From Pyrenopolyporus hunteri (taxonomy: Eukaryota > Ascomycota > Sordariomycetes > Xylariales > Hypoxylaceae), in NCBI GenBank assembly GCA_902806595.1, contig CADCXC010000037.1, positions 930,001-994,000 on the forward strand: a stretch of DNA of 64,000 nucleotides. Reading direction: 5' to 3'. Positions 10,440-23,211 of this stretch are shown here, in pieces; positions within the stretch are counted from its first letter, which is position 1; each line of letters opens with the position of its first letter. The notes under the pieces are model-generated. The model was not told the DNA's origin. It saw only the letters and a program-made list of their open reading frames with translations, and did not search any database. The position numbers and the translations under genes are program-made.

Positions 10440-12989
10440 TCAAATCCAATCCGCCAAGTCGACCTCCTCACCGCCCCCTCCCTCTTGCGCGTCCCCATCT
10501 TCCTCGAAAGCCAGCTGACTGATATAATACGTGCGATTATCATTATTATTGCCGCTATTGCTGCTCCTCCGCCCCGTCGCGGATCCCCGCGTCTGAGACG
10601 TCAGCGTCGACGTGGACCTCGACGCCGACGCGGGCCAGTTCTGCCGCCGACCCCGGTACCTGCGGATGCGCTCGAGGTCCGCGGCGACGGCTGCCGAGAC
10701 GCATGGGGCTTCGCGGTCTTTGCGCGGGGAGGAGGTTGAGGTCGATGGGGAAGGGGACGGTTTGCCGGGGATTGGGACGGGGACTTGGGATTGGAATTGG
10801 TCGTCGACTTCTGGTTCTCCGCGCGCGGGGGAGCGGATCCAGGGGGATCTAGTACCATTACCATTACCATATCCGCTGCTGTTGTTGCTGCTGTTTCTAT
10901 TGCTGGCCCCGCCGAATCCAATATCTTCCTCGGGTCCGTCGAACATGGTCGGGGTGCGGTACCCGTCGATGTCGTCGCCGAAGCGGGAGGACCCGTGCTG
11001 CGTCTTGCAGACGCTGCTCGCGCTCACGACGTCGGTTTCGGTCTCGGGCTCCCCCTCGGGATCCCCGAAGATGTGCTCGTACTGCGAAGTGCTGGTTGTC
11101 TTCAGGGGCAGTGAGATGGGGAGCTTGGTGCTACGCCGGCGCTGGGATGGCGGGGGAAGAGGAGGGTCGGCCGCGGCCGCGTGGTACAAGGCGTGTGCGT
11201 TGGGTTGGTTGGGCGGGGATGAGTAGTCGGTGGTACTGCTGCTGTCGCTGGACGTAACCCATTGGATGACCAGCGCGGAGAACAGAACTATTGAGGAGTC
11301 AGCTGGTCTAGTAAGCCCGCTGGAAGCTCTATTCTACTGCTAATTGAGGTTGTTTAGAGCGTTTAAGAGGCTATGTGAATAAGCATGAGATTAACGAGGG
11401 AAGAAGCTGTTCGTTTCATCCGCGCAGGCACCCCGAATTTACGAAGCGCTACGAGGGCCTTAAATTTGGATTTAATGATTGGCATGGGGAATGTGCGTGA
11501 CGAGAGAAAGCAACTTACTGTCAGCGTTACAGCATGTGAGACAAACCCACCCTGGTTCACCATCAAGTAGCATAAGAACTACAAGATTCCTTAAAATAAC
11601 CGTATTAATCTCCGTCGTCACCCCTTGGGTGGCAAACATGATACTGTGGAAGGGGAGCACTTACACTGCGCTTGAAGTGGTGGTACATAGAGCGCCGATG
11701 AAAGTCCGGATCGCTACGGTCCGTATAATAGGGGGTTGGGAGGCCGCGCGGGAGAGACCCTTGAACAAGTAGATGTCTTGTGGAGAATGATCGGAGAGTC
11801 AGCAAGATAGATTCAACGGAGGTAAAGACAAGAGTAGATATCTAGGTTGCGAAGATAGAGATCTTACTTCGTAAAGGGTTTAGGAATAGGATTATGAGAT
11901 AACCCTATTTCGTCGCTTCAGCCACAGCCTGGAAGAAGCAGGGGCAATAGATCGACCGTACGTTTGCCATGATGTCGAACGTTATAAGGGGGATCAAAGC
12001 TGGTCTCCCCACGCCAATAATACATTGCCCTCTTTCCATACGAGCTACGCGACTAATAGCGAGAGTTAGGTCAGTAGTGAAATTCTTACGCTTATGTAGC
12101 AAGGCTCTCTTCTCTAACTCACTAGACGAAATTCAAGATAGACACAACCGCGAATATAGCTGCCGATGAGTAAGTATACCCAAGTAGTTTCGAGATAGCC
12201 AACGACGCATATAGACTTACTGAGTACGCCAAACGTGCTGAAAATGTATAGTTTGGATTCGAGACGTCGTTTCGTACCGCCTTGGATAGAAAACTGAAGC
12301 CCTCCAATGAGATTCCGAACTCGATTAGCGGGAATTTGTGAGGGCGGGGAGTCCATACAGATTGTTCGACAAGGAAGAGATAGATCAACTGCTCGAGCAG
12401 AAATGTGAGTTCAGTGTATCTTCTGTTCTTGATATGGGCTATATCCTCACAACCTAGTATTCGGAATTCCATCAGCATTGATATTAGAGGGCATGAGATG
12501 GGAAATGAACCGACTTTCGTGGTCACGTAACAGAATAGGCATAGCAGGATGGCGCCTGAGCAGACACCTAGGCTCGAGTCCACTCCTACGCCGTAATCAA
12601 TGATACCCGATATAAACACGAAGATCCAGGAGTCAATATAGAACGTGAAGAGTACTGAGCGTAAAAAGTGCGCTGTGTCAGCTATTTCCTAGGTAGATAT
12701 GCGACCGCGGACCCATTCTTCGGGGGAGGCTGGACATACGCCACGAGATGAACGATAGATGAGACCAATTCTTCACAGCGAGCGATCGCCGTGCTGTTGT
12801 CGATGTTAGCGCGCTTTTCCGACAAAAAAAATCCTGCAGGAAGAAGATGAACCACATACTGAGGAAGCTTGATATAGTAAAGCATGCGATGAATGAGATT
12901 ATCACGCCCACGACAACACCGGCGAGAGGTCTCGGGGGTGGGCCCGATACTGAACCCCCAACGTCTCGACGCGACGGAAGTGAGGCCAT
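10440..12989 (-). CDS. Fungal polytopic membrane protein, about ten exons, disordered C-terminal tail
   Basis: A conserved filamentous-fungus membrane protein, often filed simply as an integral membrane protein; its function is unknown. The exons I can join are 12989-12860, 12793-12740, 12654-12515, 12388-12359, 12293-12221, 12159-12123, 12052-11962, an exon ending at 11665, 11589-11519 and 11287-10440. All joins keep frame except between 11962 and about 11800, where the acceptor is unresolved. Hydrophobic segments include IDSWIFVFISGII, GAILLCLFCYVTT, LIYLFLVEQS, IFAVVSILNFVY and ILFSALVIQWVTS. The strongest signature is VVLMLLDGEPGWVCLTCCNAD. The last exon encodes about 270 residues rich in Ser, Pro and Asn, probably a cytoplasmic tail. 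The topology is receptor-like, but no ligand or partner can be read from the sequence. Exons of only 30 and 37 nt make this gene easy to mis-predict. Confidence 0.75.
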
Positions 12990-14110
12990 AGCGAGTAGGG
13001 CTTGTATTATCCTGTGCGGCCTGGTATACTACCCGAAGAACTTGGAATTTAGGATAAACGAATGGAATAGGTGGCTAGAAAGAGAGAGCAGGGAAAAGGA
13101 GTGGAAGAAATGACACGGGGGCTACCTTGAGGATCGGTCGGTTGTAGATTGCGTGACTGAGTGAATTCAAGGTTTACCGGCTCGACCATCGTCGGCATAA
13201 TATTAGCTGGAAGGTTATAGATATTATAGATGCTATGGATGTATTCGAGTTAAGTAGCTGCTCATTCGCTACTACCGTACATGATCACTTCGGACGGACA
13301 TTCCAAATCATAGTTGGCAGCAATGTAGGTACCTATTCAACGGAATATCTCTAGGGTTGCCGCGCCACGAGTCGTTGCTTCGGGATTCCTTCGATACTTC
13401 GAGCTGATCATAACGGCTAGGGTGGGTAGAATGTGTCCTTTTGAGCTTAAGACGAGATAGAATCTAGCACAATTAGGTTTTACCAAACTCGAAGTTAGCA
13501 GTACATCCCCTCCCGCCCCTTTTCGCTTATTACCACCGTCTTCATATTCGGCCTGGGCTGTCTTCTGGGAGGGAGAACTGTGGGGTGAGAGAGCTGCTGG
13601 GGCCTGGTCCCAGGTCCCAAGAACTATTTGGATTCGCTAGAACGTGGTAAAAGGCGCTCATCCCTAGGCACCCGTGATCTGATTCAGGAGAGAAATTGAA
13701 TTATGAATTTGTATTCCGGAGAGCATCGCGTCACAAGCTGACTTTGCTAACATAGCTCTCTGCTTGCAATCAGGTGGACCCTTCGCGCCTAACTCCAGCT
13801 CGATCCTAGCTCGATCCTAGGCCTCCTGGCCCCAATAGTAGACATCCGAAACGCATGAACGCCGGCCAATGCAATCCTTCGCCCTGCTAACCGAACCTTC
13901 CAGATAAGGTTCAACGCCGTTCTATTCGAGGTATATGACTTTTTTAACTTCCGCCCCACTAGCGTCATTACTTCATGGCCACATTGAAATCGCGAGCTCT
14001 GTCATTCGTCACGTAGGTACATTTGTAGCTCTGCTATCATGTACCTGCTCCATATCAAAAAGCCTGGAAATCCCTAAACCAGGCGTTGAGTAGGGTTTGA
14101 GCAACCCCCT
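12990..14110. other. Intergenic, no supported gene
   Basis: No frame of interest. A short direct duplication of CTCGATCCTAG lies near 13799-13820. This segment probably holds the promoter of the minus-strand membrane protein gene and the 3' flank of the RING gene. Confidence 0.5.
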
Positions 14111-15789
14111 TCATTGGCTCGTAGATGGCGAGCCACCAGACGGGTGAGCCCTTGTCCGGATATGAAACTTTTCCCGTAAACGGTCCGATAGTTTCGCATG
14201 TCGATTTTGATCCTCAGCTGAGCCGTTGCCTGACGTTGCTCCTTGGGACTGGCGATATTGACGGAGGGCTTGAATACGTTCATCGACGGGAGCATGGCGC
14301 AGCCGGTTCCAATCTAACAGTCGCGATCTCCGCCGTCGCTGTGACACGTCTCCCTCATCCTCAGGCGGAGGGGCTAAATGGCTCTCGGCGGGGCCGTGAC
14401 TAGTGGTATCTGGATGAATAGAAGGCCAACTGCCTTCGCCCTCTTCTCCCTCTTCCTGAGGTCGGAGGTCAAGTCGACTAGTGAGGTGCTAATTAGTCTT
14501 ATGGGTTTTACAATGCATTTGTCTTTTGATAACTTACCATAAGGGACAGGTACCGGACACGTTAACCAACCACGGGTCAATACACTGAGGATGAAATTTA
14601 TGATCGCAGGGAAGCACCCTCACGTCCTGTCCGACGGTGAAGTCTTCCGTACATATAGAACAGCCGAGATGGTCGTCTTCAGTTTGCCCATAGTTGGCTG
14701 CGGCGGCGTCTGGCATAGTGGCATTGGGGACTTCGGAGATACTTTCCGAAGCGGCCTTCGCCGCGGTCTCCGGAGATGGCCCTTGCTGCTGGGTATCATT
14801 TGAAGCAGAATTCCGTTGCGCTGAAGATGATAGATGCTGTTGCCGATCTCCTGAAACGCTTTCCAGTTCGTTCTCTGGATCTGGCTTTGCGGGTTGAGGG
14901 TCGCCAAACTTTACGATGGGGAGTGTTTCCAGAACAGCTCGTGCCAAACCTCTCGCTCGGCTTTGTCTTGGTCTCCCTCCATAGCTAGCCCTTGGGCCGT
15001 ACCTCTCGGGGTGGCGGTGCGCTCGGATTGCTCCCGTAGCGATGATGACGAGAAAGAGAAGAGTTATTAGACCAGTAATGCTATATAAAATGCTCATTGC
15101 CACCGCCGAATTATTGCCACCCTGAGATCGACCAGCGTCGGAATTCACAGCCGCGGTGCCGCCTGATATTGTCGCACGGATGGCAGAGTCTGCGGTGCGG
15201 TTTTTAGTCTCCCAAGCTTCTTGCGGATCAGTCATGGTCCAGATAGATGTGAACGGTAAATCGGATCCTGTAAGAGAGCAACAGGTTCCAGTAGTGCTAA
15301 ACATCAATATAGCTTTTGGCTGCTTGGCCATCATCGAGTTTAAAACGTCGTTAGGGGTGAGGTAGGAATCGTCGGCGCTAGGATCGCAACTTAAGTAGGT
15401 AATGGTATCTTTAATGTCGGATTCGTTGACTGTGTTATAATTGCTCTCGTCTACGACGAGCAGATTGCCCGACACGCTAAAAGCCTGCAATATACATTAG
15501 TTATCGCAGGCAGATAAGTTTCGCTGAAGAACTCTGTTACCCGTAATGTAACCTGGTTGGTCTGGTTCAATCCTGCCTGTACCGTTAAAGGCGCAACCTT
15601 GTAATCGACACCAGGAGGGCCGGACCCGGAGCTTAGAGAGAGTGCCATGGCGGATTGGTCCAGGTCGTCGGGGAGGTCTGTTAACGTACTGGTGGTGGCT
15701 GTCTGGGCGGATACGGCGGAAATGATGGAGACAAAAACCAGGAAGAAATATGCCGCTTTCGCGACTTTGGCGACGATCGACGTCGCCAT
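14111..15789 (-). CDS. Secretory-pathway RING-H2 protein, probable E3 ubiquitin ligase
   Basis: Three exons (15789-15541, 15484-14538, 14477-14111) give 520 residues. A signal peptide covers about residues 1-28. A luminal region with several N-x-S/T sites follows, then one membrane span near 209-236 (SILYSITGLITLLFLVIIA). A disordered linker leads to a RING-H2 near 358-400: CSIC, LPCDHKFHPQC and CPLC followed by RLDLRP. The cysteine/histidine pattern fits C3H2C3 zinc binding, so ubiquitin ligase activity with E2 enzymes is expected. The layout resembles PA-TM-RING proteins of the endomembrane system, although the luminal part was not clearly a PA domain. The last zinc-binding Cys codon spans the intron at 14538/14477, so missing that intron destroys the RING. 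The tail is basic. Substrates are unknown. Confidence 0.87.
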
Positions 15790-16489
15790 GCTGGGCCACC
15801 TATTGTCGGCTTTCGCACGGTCGGCGAACTGCTTTGGAATAAGAGGAAAGGATGGAAATTGGATAACGGAGAGGTGCAGGAGTAATCGGACGAGTGGATT
15901 GATGCTTGTAGAAGGACAGCCCTACAAAGCGCCACACAAACAGGGCTGGTGTCGCATCTCAACACAGTTTATCCTCAGACATGAGACCAGGGATTCCTAA
16001 AGTAGCTTCGCGCCGTTTTCTTCGCTTTCGGATTGACAATATGTGGTAGGTGGTAAGTCGGGCACTGCCGATAATGTAGTAGATCCGGATGGAATTGAGA
16101 GGATGGACCGGGCAACGCGAGGGGTCAGGACGTTTGTCGGCCGATGGGTATGGAATGTCGAGAGAGAGGGGAGGGAGGAAGAAAGAGAAAAGGATGATCG
16201 AAGTTGTTAAGGTGTAAACGTAAGTTGGTGGTGGTTTGACATTGAGTGACAAGACGAGACTACGGGTGGGATGTGGGGAAAGAACGGTTCTCCGATGCAC
16301 ACTGCACCTAACGGATTTGACGGCATTGGAATGCCAAGACCACAACGCCAAGATTACCTACATGTGCGTAAATTCGACACTACATGTATGTATGTATGTA
16401 CGTAGTCGTAACCAACTTCGAGTTGGTGCTTTCTACAGTTAAGCCGCAAGGATCCTGGCGACTTCCATCTGTTTGTAGGTGTCTGTAAC

Positions 16490-16700
16490 TACACGTAGGT
16501 AGGTTCGAACTTTACCGTTATTACCACCTGATATACCTATCATAGGTAGGTGCGACCTACATGTAGGCACATCGGTAGGTACCAGGTAGGTAGCACGTAG
16601 GCATTTATCTCCAACGGTTACCGTACCTAATCCATCTTTACATACTTATAGGTACCTACCTAGGTACCTGCCTATATAATACAATACCTATATGGAGGCA
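16490..16700. repeat. Cluster of TACCTA/TAGGTA motifs
   Basis: At least ten copies of TAGGTA or its complement TACCTA occur in about 210 bases, several arranged as palindromes such as TACCTAGGTA. This is the densest group of the motif in the window. Confidence 0.75.
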
Positions 16701-18042
16701 GGTAATTACCTGAAGAAATGTCGATAGGCTAGCCCCTTGTCTTTGTTGACGGTTGCACCGGAGGCGGCTAGCCCTACATCTGTATTCTACACATGTAAAT
16801 TCCGAGACAAGTATCGTTTTAGCGTTGTCTTCTCTTAAAGCAAAGCTAACTTGCGGTGGATGTCTACCTAGGTATGTAATCACAACAAACATGAAATCCT
16901 CCTATGCACAGCCATTTCAATACGCGGACGGATTACTAGGATTCACTACGCCTATTTACGCGCAAGTGTAACACGTAAGCTAACCGATCAACGAAAACGC
17001 AAGTGCCCATGGCGGAAGTCAAGCATTAATTCACGGAAACACTGCTGCGAGTTCGCCGGTTTGCATCAAGTCCCCGAGCCCCCCAACTGGAACTATACCA
17101 ACAAAGTCCAATTCCGGAAATTCGGTTATCTCTTACACCCCGCTATGTCAACCCCGCAGCTTTCTCCTTAGGTACATATATAAATCCTGGGGTAGAATTA
17201 TATGGAGCGAAAAACACACGAATCCGTAGGTTCGGTTAAATACCTATGCACTTTTCTTTCATACATTAATGAGCTCCTATAATTGGAATCTGTCTGGTTT
17301 TATATTTCAAACTAACACACACACATATAATAATATGTAAGGCATGATAACTTATCGGCTTAAGAGATATAGCTCAAAAGTATAAACACATGCATGAATA
17401 GTATAAATTACTTTCATACCTCATGTAAAATGTTCTATTTGGATGAATATATATATATATATACCGTCGGACCTTGACGTTTCATGACCCCCAGTCTATT
17501 AAATCTGACCTAATCCACTCGCATTAGGTAGCAGCTACCGATAAGCGCACGGTCCCATGTTCAAAACCTTAGAATTGCATTATAATTCAATGCAGCTAAC
17601 TCCTATATTAGGTACTTAAGAAAGCCTAAGTTTAAGCAGGTACCTAGTTTTATGTGAGGTTTGCCTCGTAGGCTTATAGGTACAGCTTGATATGTATGAC
17701 ATTCTCTTATATCGAAACGAGACAACGTAACACGTGGGAGCTTTCATTCTCCTTAAAGTATTTTGTTCAGTTCTCAATCTACAGAGTGCATTCTATTAGC
17801 TCCAGTGATTAAACCGAGGCGGGCTTGTTGATTGGCTACCGAGCATCTACTATAAGCAGATCGACACCATGCTTGTTTATAAACACATAGTTTATCCCTA
17901 TGAAAGCCAAAACTCGAGGTAAGCACCTTGAAGCCCCTAACCATCGGAAGTCTCACTCGACACTACTCACAGAGGACCTTTCCCCCTCCCTCCCTCTCTT
18001 ATTTTCTCGTTTCGCATCTCTCTTTTGTGGGTTGACCGGGAG

Positions 18043-18095
18043 ACATCGTCCTACTGTAAACACCGTCCTACTGTAAACACCGTCCTGCGGGAAAC
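18043..18095. repeat. 17-nt tandem repeat, about three copies
   Basis: Three adjacent units of the form CRTCGTCCTACTGTAAA or its variants (ACACCGTCCTACTGTAA, ACACCGTCCTGCGGGAA) follow one another at a 17-nt period. The third copy is diverged. The repeat is non-coding as far as can be seen. Confidence 0.7.
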
Positions 18096-18991
18096 ATCAT
18101 ATCCACGCCCGAAAACAACCTCAAAAAAAGTAGTGCAGTGGCGTCTCGGTATCCTCGGCACTACTGTGGCACAAGAGCGTGATCTTGATTTCCGGGTATG
18201 CACATGCACGATTCATCCGCGTCCCCTGTCTGCTAAAAATCTATGTACTCCGTCTCAGATGTCAAACTCACCCCTGAAGCGTGTTACGTGGGTTGGCCCC
18301 ATAACCTGATCCCCATCGTACATAAAGCTCCTGTTATGTAAGAAGACCACAAGATCAAGTTTTCCGGCATGATAGCTCTTTGTGTATTGTTAAACATCTT
18401 ACGATGCCAATATAATGGGAGAATAGGTAGCTAGTGTATTTGAGGGAACCTACGAAGATCTCCCTGAATCTGAATGTGAGGGAACCTTTCATTTCATTAC
18501 CAAGCTGGTCAGTGCTATCTTTATGAAAATACGATCCAAAAACAATACGACTAGGGACGGACCTTTTAACCTAATATAACCGTCATTTTGAGACGTGTTC
18601 TCGGTCCCTCGCTACCAACCGGTGATTACTCTCGTAAGGATGGTTAAAGATGACATGTCTGATACGTAGCCTTTGGTGGGCCGTACTTACAAGATTTACA
18701 GGAAATTGGGAGACTGACCGCAGCCTCAATGGTTTATGGTGAAGCATGATGTACATGGCCATATCAGGAAAGTGTGCTGCGATATTCGTCTCTGTCATAT
18801 TGATTGAACCAACCAAGCCACGGGGAGCATAGATAACTTAATTCTAGAACAAGTCTCGCTTGAACACGAGAGGTAGCTTGATGCCTCCTATGCCCTAACT
18901 GGAAGCCGCATGGTTGACTCCGTTGGTTCTGCGCGAGTGATAAGGGAAAGGGTCGCCAGGGACTGTACATGGCTGAAGAGTAGAATTATGA

Positions 18992-19895
18992 TCATATTTC
19001 TTCCATGTCTTCCAGGTCATTCAGCACGGGCCATTCGCCCACCTCGACTCTTTCCGGCCTCACGAAGACTCCGTGTTTGAGGGGTGATTCGGTGCTCCAA
19101 TATCGAGTGCCTCCAATACTACCGTCGTTCTTCCCGACTGGTTCGTCGAGTTGAACTCCAACCCAAGCGCCTATAGAGCCCGGGATCTCCTTGACCTCAC
19201 CGACGTACTTGATTTCTCCTCTGCGGGAATCGTCACCACCAACCCTGCACCTTTTACCCACCTCTATGCCCCGACTTCTGATCTCAGCTTCGAAGGCGTC
19301 AATCTTGGCTTTCTCTAGACTGGGAGCGTCCGGGTTGAAGCGGCCAAGCTTTTCGGCTTTCTTCCATGCCAAGACCGAGTCGGATTTCTTCTCGTATTCC
19401 TCCGCTGGCATGATATATTTCTCGACGCCCGATGTGTCATTGAAGTTTAGCTTGGCATTAGCCGGGCGGGTGTCAATGACCTTGATAGTGACATTAGTTA
19501 TTTGCGGCTGTGCATTATGGTGGATACGGCGCCTGAAAACATATTCGACTCGGCCGTCTAGTAGCTTGACACGTATCCACGAGGCAAACTGCCTCCATGG
19601 CAATGACTGGCTCGACGGCTGACCTATATGAGGCGTCTACAAGGACTAGCTTACTCACATGCAGTTCTGCATAAGCAGATAGCGGAAATTCTGACAAAAC
19701 TGTAGCATCCTCATCTACAGCCTCGATGGCTATGGTCTCCTTCGAGGCAGTCTTCAAGCTAATACGCTGACACGAAGGCGGGATGCCTGTGATGGGCTCA
19801 AGTTTCCTTTTTAGTTGGGTGATCGACCACGAGGGAGTGATTCGCCTCTCAGAGGTCGAATTCTCGGAAATGACTTGCAACGGGACGTCTGCCAT
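18992..19895 (-). CDS. Tubulin-folding cofactor B (Ubl + CAP-Gly)
   Basis: Two exons (19895-19659 and 19480-18992) give 241 residues, the usual size for TBCB, known as Alp11 in fission yeast. The N-terminal ~78 residues form the ubiquitin-like domain. The join across the 178-nt intron restores HVIDTRPANAKLNFND, a stretch conserved in the family. A helical linker follows, then the CAP-Gly domain with the GKNDGSIGG signature and RYW. The protein ends in an acidic EDMEEI tail like that of other TBCBs, where it mimics the tubulin C-terminus. The role is to bind alpha-tubulin with cofactor E for heterodimer assembly in the cytoplasm. The start is the first in-frame ATG; the frame runs a few codons further upstream without another one. 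Confidence 0.93.
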
Positions 19896-20637
19896 CGCTC
19901 GCCTAGATTGTGACACTGCTTAGACGAGATAATGACGGTGCTGAAAGGCGTATAGAGACCGGCGATCGCTGATGGCCGATAAGGTCATGCACGTTCTGTC
20001 TTAGCTAGGTACCTATGATACGAGATCCAGCGTATATCTAACGCGCGTATCGGGAGAGTGAGGCTCCTGAACTTGGAGAAGTTTAAGCCTCAATCCTTCA
20101 ATCCCCACACGGTTTCGGTAGGCTCTCTCTCTTCGGGCCGCGCAAATGCAGATGGTTACCTTAAGGTAGGTATTAAACTTAGGAACCTGTCGGAAAAACG
20201 AGCACGTTGGGCAGTGTACGCATGGAAGAAAGGCAAAAAAAAAAAATTTTTGGTCGTGGCAGCAATACGTTCACAATAATGGAGATGTAGTTGGAGAGAA
20301 GACGCGTTCGAGAACCATCGAGCATATTGAGTATACATGTGCTATGTATCTGATTACCTACACCACCCACCCATCCCTGCTGCCCCTGCTCGGTAAGTTA
20401 CACTGGCTAGGGTAAGGAGTGCAGGGGCTGCCTAGAGCGAGGGCAGCTAAGACCGCCACACTTTGGCAACCTCCTGCAAGCCACAGGCAGCATTTGACGC
20501 ATTTGACCGTTATACGGAGTAAGTACCTAGGTAGGTAATCAACAGAAATTCGGTCAGATTTTCATGAACTACGTATCACTTACATTAAAGATACTGCGCA
20601 AGTTATGCACTCTCCAAACCTATAAGCTACGCGCCTA

Positions 20638-20676
20638 CATGTACCTACCTAGGTACCTAGGTAGGTACCTACGTAA
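20638..20676. repeat. TACCTACCTAGGTACCTA palindromic array
   Basis: Alternating TACC and GGTA units form several overlapping palindromes over about 40 bases. Confidence 0.8.
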
Positions 20677-23198
20677 TCTCCCCTCTTACCGGACTTTACC
20701 TACATATTCCTGCTTCAAGCTTCGAACTTCCTTGTCTATTTCCCTTTTCTTTTTCCTCCCGCATCCAAATCTTCCAACGTCGCCGGCGTGCATCCCTCCC
20801 CCTTCTGCTTGATCCACTTAGCAGCAATGGCAGCAACACTCACGAAATGCAGGTAGCGCGTAATTGACACGCCACATGAACGAAAAACGTCGTGAAGTGT
20901 CAATCGGCTCCATACGGTTACTGGAATCTGCGTCTAGCCAGCTAGTATCCGACATCCAATCGTTGTCACGTAGGACAAGCAGGGGGGACAAATCTGATAG
21001 GGACCAGAGATTTGGATAGCGCCGTTTGCATCATTCGTCTCTGTACCTGAAGATCTAGCTCAGCTCATCGGGTACCACGACGGCTCTTTCAGCAGCGTCA
21101 AAGTGTCTACCTCCATCGAACTTCCCACAATCAGGCTCGCTCGAGACTTCTACTCCCAGAAAGACGAAAAAGACATGGATACCATACGCCATTGCAGCAT
21201 CATTGTCACCTGTTTAGCCCCCCACGTATGATCCATTGCTTACGGTGTTTTGATAGTTACGGCAGCCTACCGACGATCCCCAAACAGATCTATCAATCTT
21301 CTTAGGGCGAGGCGCGGTAGTTCAGCCGCTTTACGGGCTGCGGGCTTCGCGGGGAAGACGGGATCTAAGTTCCAATAGCCCCTCAAAACCAAAGCGGCGA
21401 GCAAACAAAAACGTCTTCCGCTGCCCTCGAAATCTGGCATGTCATAGCTGACAAGTCATATCTCTATTATATTTACGCCACGCCGCCCGAATTCACGCCT
21501 TAATCTATTAACTACCCCCCGTGTTTGCCCCTTTCGTCCAAATCCCAGCCCTAAATCAGATCTGTGTCAGTCTTTTGCCGATGCTTCAAGGGTGGTTTGG
21601 GTCGCTGGGTGTCAAGCGAACATATCGAAATTTGGAGGTCATGCATCTACTATGAGCGGCGGGGTCTCGTCACGGAGGCAATCTGCACTGTTCCTGCCGG
21701 CATCCTCCGGCATCTATATCAATTGTTCACCGCTCCCCCATGGCGGTCAGTCCGCTCGCTGTCAGAGCCCGAACCAACAATAGAAGACAACTGCCTTGTC
21801 ATTTTCACCTCCATCTAACGTATCCCGGCGTTTGCTGCGGCATGGATCCGGCAGCGAAAAGTCATCGTTGGCACCAGGACTAAACCCAACTATCGGGCAC
21901 CATGAGGGCTTTTTGTCGCGTCTGCCACATATGTCGCTTTTGTAAGTAGCCTGTTGTCCCAGACTGTTACCTTACAAAAAGAAAAAGGTCTATCCGAGGG
22001 TCTCCCTGGCTGCGATATAATTATAGCTGTGCATTCGGGATAGGGCCACGGTAGCGCGGCCAGACGGGTATTCTAGACGGATATCGACTGGTGATGTGTA
22101 TGAAAGGAGACAACCAAACCAAACATTAATGCAAGGCCAACACAACCGGATAGTAGGTACCTACTCAAGGGGCCGTGCAGGAATAGGTTGGAGGTACCGA
22201 CATGAGGCCTCAGGGAGTATTGGGGTAATTCATGTACCCAGGTAGGTTCGTGTTATGTTGAAATACGAAATTCCCAATAAGGTGTTGAGGAATTGCGAAG
22301 ACACATACTGGGGGGCTGAGGGATGGGGGCGACGAGCCCAACTAGACGGTCCAAGGATTGACTGGCCCATCTGGCTTCTGACAATCTGGTTCGATCAAAG
22401 CCTAGGCCGGAAAGTAGAGAATACATACATACGTCTTGCCTCACTTGACCTCGAATGTCGCACGTCACCCAATCCGTCAGGCTTTAGCACGGCCACACTC
22501 GCGTACGCCTTACATCAACTTACGACTGGTTCGTGGGGCGGCCAACGACAGCGACATATCCTACAGGTTACGTGTGTCCCTTTTCCCGGGCACCTCTCTT
22601 GGATTCTACGTTTGTGCCACCATCTATTACTTGTTGTCAGTCAGTCAGCAGAATACTGAAATCAAGCATATCTCTACGTTCTTAGACTTCCGGTCAGGCT
22701 ACGGCGCTCTTGTTAATTGACCGACAAACGGATAAAGCGTACTACATATGCCTAGGCGTGGTCCGCTTCGTTCGGGCAGCAACAGTTCAAACGAAATTGT
22801 AGAGAATTTTACTCCTCACCCACCCCATCCACTTCTTTCCCCCACGCCTCGCTTTCCCTACCAATCCGGTGGGAGCACGGAACTAGGTACTTGTAGGAGA
22901 ATAGTGTAAATCCGTGACGAACTGTTGCCTCATCCGCGACTATGGAGGAGTGAGGGGTGCTACATACCTGGTACCTACCTAAGATAAATGCTCGTTGCGG
23001 TAAAGACGTACATGTAGTCGAGTAGGTTGCGCTACTTACCAGCAACTATAATACTTGCATGGTTCAATATAGGTGGGAGGTAAGTAGGTAGGTATGCGAC
23101 TTGTAAAAATGCGATATAATGTGATACAATGCGATTGTATTACGTATACAAATATCTGTACGTTTTAATCCCCATCGTCCTTTTTCGGCTGCCACTTA

Positions 23199-23211
23199 CC
23201 CCCCCCCCCCC
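23199..23211. repeat. Poly-C run (13)
   Basis: An uninterrupted homopolymer. Similar runs occur at 45460-45471 (12 C) and 63659-63673 (15 G). Confidence 0.85.

Larger units (their letters stand above)
15790..18991. other. Intergenic, 3.2 kb without a supported gene
   Basis: Only short random frames are present. The segment holds a dense cluster of TACC/GGTA motifs at about 16490-16700, a short AT dinucleotide run near 17449-17462 and a 17-nt tandem repeat at about 18043-18095. Confidence 0.5.

Noticed and set aside
22255..22659. 134-codon plus-strand ATG frame in the gene-poor interval
   Set aside because: No domain, signal peptide or membrane pattern; its length is compatible with chance.
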